Source: Acidimicrobiia bacterium UBA5794
GTDB taxonomy: Bacteria > Actinomycetota > Acidimicrobiia > Spongiisociales > UBA5794
Assembly: GCA_002418265.1 (NCBI GenBank)
Contig: DIDS01000009.1
Coordinates: 1-64,000 of the forward strand
Length of the DNA: 64,000 bases
Reading direction: 5' to 3'
Shown here: piece by piece, positions 61,370 to 64,000 of the stretch
Position numbering within the stretch: position 1 is the first letter of the stretch
Layout: each line of letters begins with the position of its first letter
Program-made: the position numbers and the translations under genes
The notes under the pieces: generated by a model
The model's input: the letters and a program-made list of their open reading frames with translations, nothing else
Database searches by the model: none
Told to the model about the DNA's origin: nothing

Positions 61370-62053
61370 ATGGCAGCGATCCTGATCATCGAGGACGAGC
61401 AACGAATCCGCGAATCTCTTGCGAAACGTCTCGCCGAGCGTGGACACGACGTCGAGACCGTCACCAATGCCATGGACGGGATCCAACGCGGTATCTCCGG
61501 CGATTTTGACGTGGTGATCCTCGACCTGGGACTTCCTGATCTTGATGGCACCGAAGCGCTTCGAATGATCCGGGCCGTCAGCGACGTGCCCGTCGTTGTC
61601 GCAACCGCCCGAGACGACGAAACGGACATCATCGCGGTTCTTGATGCCGGGGCAGACGACTATGTTGTCAAGCCCTACTCCGCTGACCATTTGGCAGCGA
61701 GGATCCGTGCCGTCATGCGACGCACGTCCGATGCACCGGAAGACCACGTTGTTGTGGTCGGTGGTCTCCGACTGGATCGGGACAGCCATGAAGTGACACT
61801 CGACGGTGTCCCCCTCGAATTGACCGCCCGAGCCTTCGACCTGCTTGCGTACCTGGCGTCGAACCCCAACAAGTTGGTGAGCAAGCGCGAACTGATGGCG
61901 GAGGTCTGGCATCAACCGTATGGGGGTGCGGACAAGACTGTCGATGTGCACGTCTCCTGGCTGCGCAAGGCACTCGGCGAAACCGCAACCGAGCCGGTCT
62001 ACCTCCACACAAAACGCGGTGTCGGTGTCCGACTCGTGGACCCGACGCGGTGA
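61370..62053 (+). CDS. OmpR/PhoB-family response regulator
   Basis: 227 residues. Receiver domain with Asp52 (VVILDLGLPDLDG), acidic pair near residues 8-9 and Lys101 (YVVKPYS). The winged-helix C-terminus has LTARAFDLLAYLASNPNKLV and DVHVSWLRKALGETA. Its stop overlaps the kinase start (GTGA). It probably controls the exported protein just downstream among others. Confidence 0.95.
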   Translation: MAAILIIEDEQRIRESLAKRLAERGHDVETVTNAMDGIQRGISGDFDVVILDLGLPDLDGTEALRMIRAVSDVPVVVATARDDETDIIAVLDAGADDYVVKPYSADHLAARIRAVMRRTSDAPEDHVVVVGGLRLDRDSHEVTLDGVPLELTARAFDLLAYLASNPNKLVSKRELMAEVWHQPYGGADKTVDVHVSWLRKALGETATEPVYLHTKRGVGVRLVDPTR

Positions 62054-63354
62054 GACGACGCCTGATCCTTCTCTCGATTGCCGTCACCGGCATGGTCGTT
62101 CTTGCGTTCCTCGTCCCCCTGTTCATCCTTGTCTCGGATCTTGCACGCGACTCGGCCATCTCGGCTGGTGAGCGCGACGCAGAAAGTCTGGCGCGAGCAC
62201 TCTCCGTCCTGACCGTAAATGAAGATCTGACGACGGCCCTCGACGTCATCGGTGAGGACCGCATTTCCGATGTGAACGGATCCGTCATCCTGCCAAACGG
62301 CGACGTCGTCGGAGTACCGCTGTCGGAGGACAACGACGCAGACGAGCAGGACTTGACCCTGGCCGAGGAAGGAAACTCATTCGTCGCTTCCGTACCGGGA
62401 GGTGCGGCCGTCTATGTACCAGTTGTCACGTCGGCCGGCACGGCTGTCGTGCGGGTTCTTGTGACCGATGAAAAAATCCATGCCGGCGTAGCTCGGAGTT
62501 GGGTGATCCTCGGAACACTCGGGCTCGGGCTTGTCGCTCTTGCGGCCTGGGTGGCGGATCGGCTCGGACGGTCGATGGTCATCCCTGTCAAGGAGCTGTC
62601 AGAGACAGCAGAGCGTCTCGGGGAGGGCGACCTGACCGCCCGTGTCAGTCCAGGGGGACCTCCAGAGATCGAAGAGGTTGGCCTTGAATTCAATCGTCTC
62701 GCGGATCAGATCGGGCGACTGCTCCAAGAAGAACGAGAAACAGCTGCCGATCTGGCACATCGCCTTCGAACACCGCTCACCGCGGCGCGCCTCACCGTGG
62801 ATGGTCTCGAGGATTCCTCATACAAGGACCGCCTCGTCTCTGATCTCGACGAGCTCCAGCGAACAACGGACTACATCATCCGTGAGGCGAGACGACCGGT
62901 CCGCCAGGAAGAGCATGCCTGGTGCGACCTCGGCACGGTTGTTGCAGACCGCGTCCGGTTCTGGGAACCGCTCGCAACCGAGCAGGAACGCGACATCTCG
63001 GTCACCGTCACCGACCTGCCGACACCGGTGTCGGCACCAGCAGTTGATATTGAAACGGCGATCGATGCACTCATCGAGAACGCGATCTCACACACGCAGC
63101 CTGGTATTCCGTTTGGAATCACCGTTTCACGCGTCGGGTCATTCGCACGCTTCGTAATCGAAGATGGTGGGCCGGGGCTGCCTGCAGAATTTGAGCTCAA
63201 GCGTGGAATGTCTCACGGTGACTCGACCGGACTCGGACTCGACATCGTCAGAAGAACCGTCGAGTCCGTCGAAGGTGCTCTCTCCATCGGGCGTTCTGAG
63301 TTGCTCGGCGGAGTGAGGATCCAACTCGACCTGCCGCTGTCAACGCCGTCCTAA
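62050..63354 (+). CDS. Membrane sensor histidine kinase
   Basis: 434 residues from GTG. Two membrane helices (residues about 7-30 and 150-172) bracket a sensor loop of about 110 residues. A HAMP domain follows (DRLGRSMVIPVKELSETAER). The H box has His near 237 in ADLAHRLRTPLTAARL, and the ATPase domain has ALIENAISHTQPG, DGGPGLP and STGLGLDIVRRTVE. HisKA/BaeS-like. Overlaps the response regulator. Signal unknown. Confidence 0.93.
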   Translation: MRRRLILLSIAVTGMVVLAFLVPLFILVSDLARDSAISAGERDAESLARALSVLTVNEDLTTALDVIGEDRISDVNGSVILPNGDVVGVPLSEDNDADEQDLTLAEEGNSFVASVPGGAAVYVPVVTSAGTAVVRVLVTDEKIHAGVARSWVILGTLGLGLVALAAWVADRLGRSMVIPVKELSETAERLGEGDLTARVSPGGPPEIEEVGLEFNRLADQIGRLLQEERETAADLAHRLRTPLTAARLTVDGLEDSSYKDRLVSDLDELQRTTDYIIREARRPVRQEEHAWCDLGTVVADRVRFWEPLATEQERDISVTVTDLPTPVSAPAVDIETAIDALIENAISHTQPGIPFGITVSRVGSFARFVIEDGGPGLPAEFELKRGMSHGDSTGLGLDIVRRTVESVEGALSIGRSELLGGVRIQLDLPLSTPS

Positions 63355-63453
63355 AGACTTTTTCCGTTCGTTTGCGGTCGATTAGCGCAGCGTTATCTCG
63401 CATTGACGCATGGTGTACCAGGAATCAGTACGAGTCGATCAAAGGAGATACAC

Positions 63454-64000
63454 GTGGCCACAAAGCGAAGCCCCAAGAAGATCACAGGATCACTGATCGC
63501 CGGAGCACTCCTTGTGCCGCTGACCGCCGTCGCCGCTGCGGCGCTGGTCGGGTCCATCACCAACGCACAGGGTGCCGAGGCAGCGTCCCCGACACCGGTC
63601 ACCATGACTGTCGAACGGCCAGCCACGACACCATCAGCAACACCGGAATCGGACACGGAAGCCACCATCGCCGCCTGCACATCGGGCGTCGAGACACTCC
63701 TTGCTGCTGAACGCGACGGGACAATCGATCCACTCCAGACTGCCGCACTCGATGCTCTGCGCCAGATCTGTGAGCAAGAAGGAATGGCAATCGACGGTCC
63801 CCCGCTTCCCGAGCCCGTGGTCAAGGTCGTGACCGTGAACCAGGCCGCGCCGGCCGGTGGGCAGGGCGAGAATCTGGCATGTTCCGACGACGACGATGCC
63901 TATGACGACGACGATGCATACGACGACGACGATGCATACGACGACGAGTGCGATGACGTCGATGATCACCATGACGACGACCATGACCATGGTGATCACC
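63454..64000 (+). CDS. Exported Asp/His-rich protein, N-terminal part (cut by window edge)
   Basis: GTG at 63454 after AAAGGAG, 100 bp after the sensor kinase. 182 codons are visible. A signal peptide (SLIAGALLVPLTAVAAAALV) is followed by a region with CTSGVETLLAAERDGTID and one further Cys, then a very acidic tail: three 18-bp units encoding DDDDAY (63886-63939) and then DDECDDVDDHHDDDHDHGDH at the edge. Such Asp/His runs bind divalent metals. It may be an output of the adjacent two-component system; the end of the gene is not seen. Confidence 0.75.
   Translation, partial: MATKRSPKKITGSLIAGALLVPLTAVAAAALVGSITNAQGAEAASPTPVTMTVERPATTPSATPESDTEATIAACTSGVETLLAAERDGTIDPLQTAALDALRQICEQEGMAIDGPPLPEPVVKVVTVNQAAPAGGQGENLACSDDDDAYDDDDAYDDDDAYDDECDDVDDHHDDDHDHGDH

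Noticed and set aside
63886..63939. Possible CRISPR-like or satellite repeat
   Set aside because: The 18-bp units are in frame inside a coding region and have no spacers. They encode DDDDAY.

Overview
The window is 64 kb of high-GC (about 60%) chromosomal DNA from an actinobacterium. I would guess Acidimicrobiia or a nearby uncultured lineage. The evidence is the gene content: a DivIVA-type coiled-coil protein, a UPF0182 membrane protein, a YlbL-type PDZ/Lon protease, a class E sortase, F420-dependent enzymes, an ECF sigma/RskA pair, a TM0106-type nuclease, LCP and VanW envelope proteins, and several cyclase/ATPase signalling proteins. Genes are dense and often overlap by 4 bp (ATGA, GTGA, TTGA). 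Most of the window is ordinary core genome.

Layout. 1-6.2 kb: the end of a cyclase-type protein at the left edge, a cyclopropane-fatty-acid synthase pair, a blue-copper lipoprotein and an ECF sigma/anti-sigma pair. 6.2-8.8 kb: a TetR regulator divergent from three F420-type redox genes, with clear palindromic operators. 8.8-14.2 kb: an accessory patch with an AbiE toxin-antitoxin pair, a Fic protein, an initiator tRNA whose 3' end and terminator are duplicated nearby, and a decayed YCII/sigma-factor remnant. 14.2-25.8 kb: core envelope and division genes (UPF0182, DivIVA-like, YlbL, sortase, BioY), two secreted proteins, a thioesterase and a UvrD-type helicase. 25.8-31.8 kb: a very long pyruvate:ferredoxin oxidoreductase and an HTH-DUF4268 protein. 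31.8-41.7 kb: acyltransferase, PLP enzymes, VanW, tryptophanase, trehalose synthesis (otsA/otsB), LtrA and a metallo-hydrolase. 41.8-44.8 kb: a two-gene signalling unit made of a cysteine-free response-regulator/flavoprotein fusion and a cNMP-binding histidine kinase. 44.8-58.9 kb: AI-2E-type permease, RecB-like nuclease, LCP protein, a membrane-anchored copper nitrite reductase with an extra cupredoxin domain, base-excision repair, cytosine deaminase, a secreted amidohydrolase, a class V aminotransferase and a cyclase-ATPase. 59-64 kb: RecQ, a two-component system and the start of an Asp/His-rich exported protein.

Metabolism. PFOR, tryptophanase, copper nitrite reductase, F420 enzymes and trehalose synthesis suggest a facultative organism that meets low oxygen and osmotic stress.

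Most unusual features. (1) An interspersed palindromic repeat family seen between genes also sits, duplicated and in frame, inside the DivIVA-like gene. (2) The thioredoxin-reductase-like response regulator has no cysteine at all. (3) A toxin-antitoxin/Fic patch lies between imperfect flanking repeats beside a partly duplicated initiator tRNA. No wholly new multi-gene system is proven here; the repeat family and the cysteine-free flavoprotein pair are the best candidates for follow-up.
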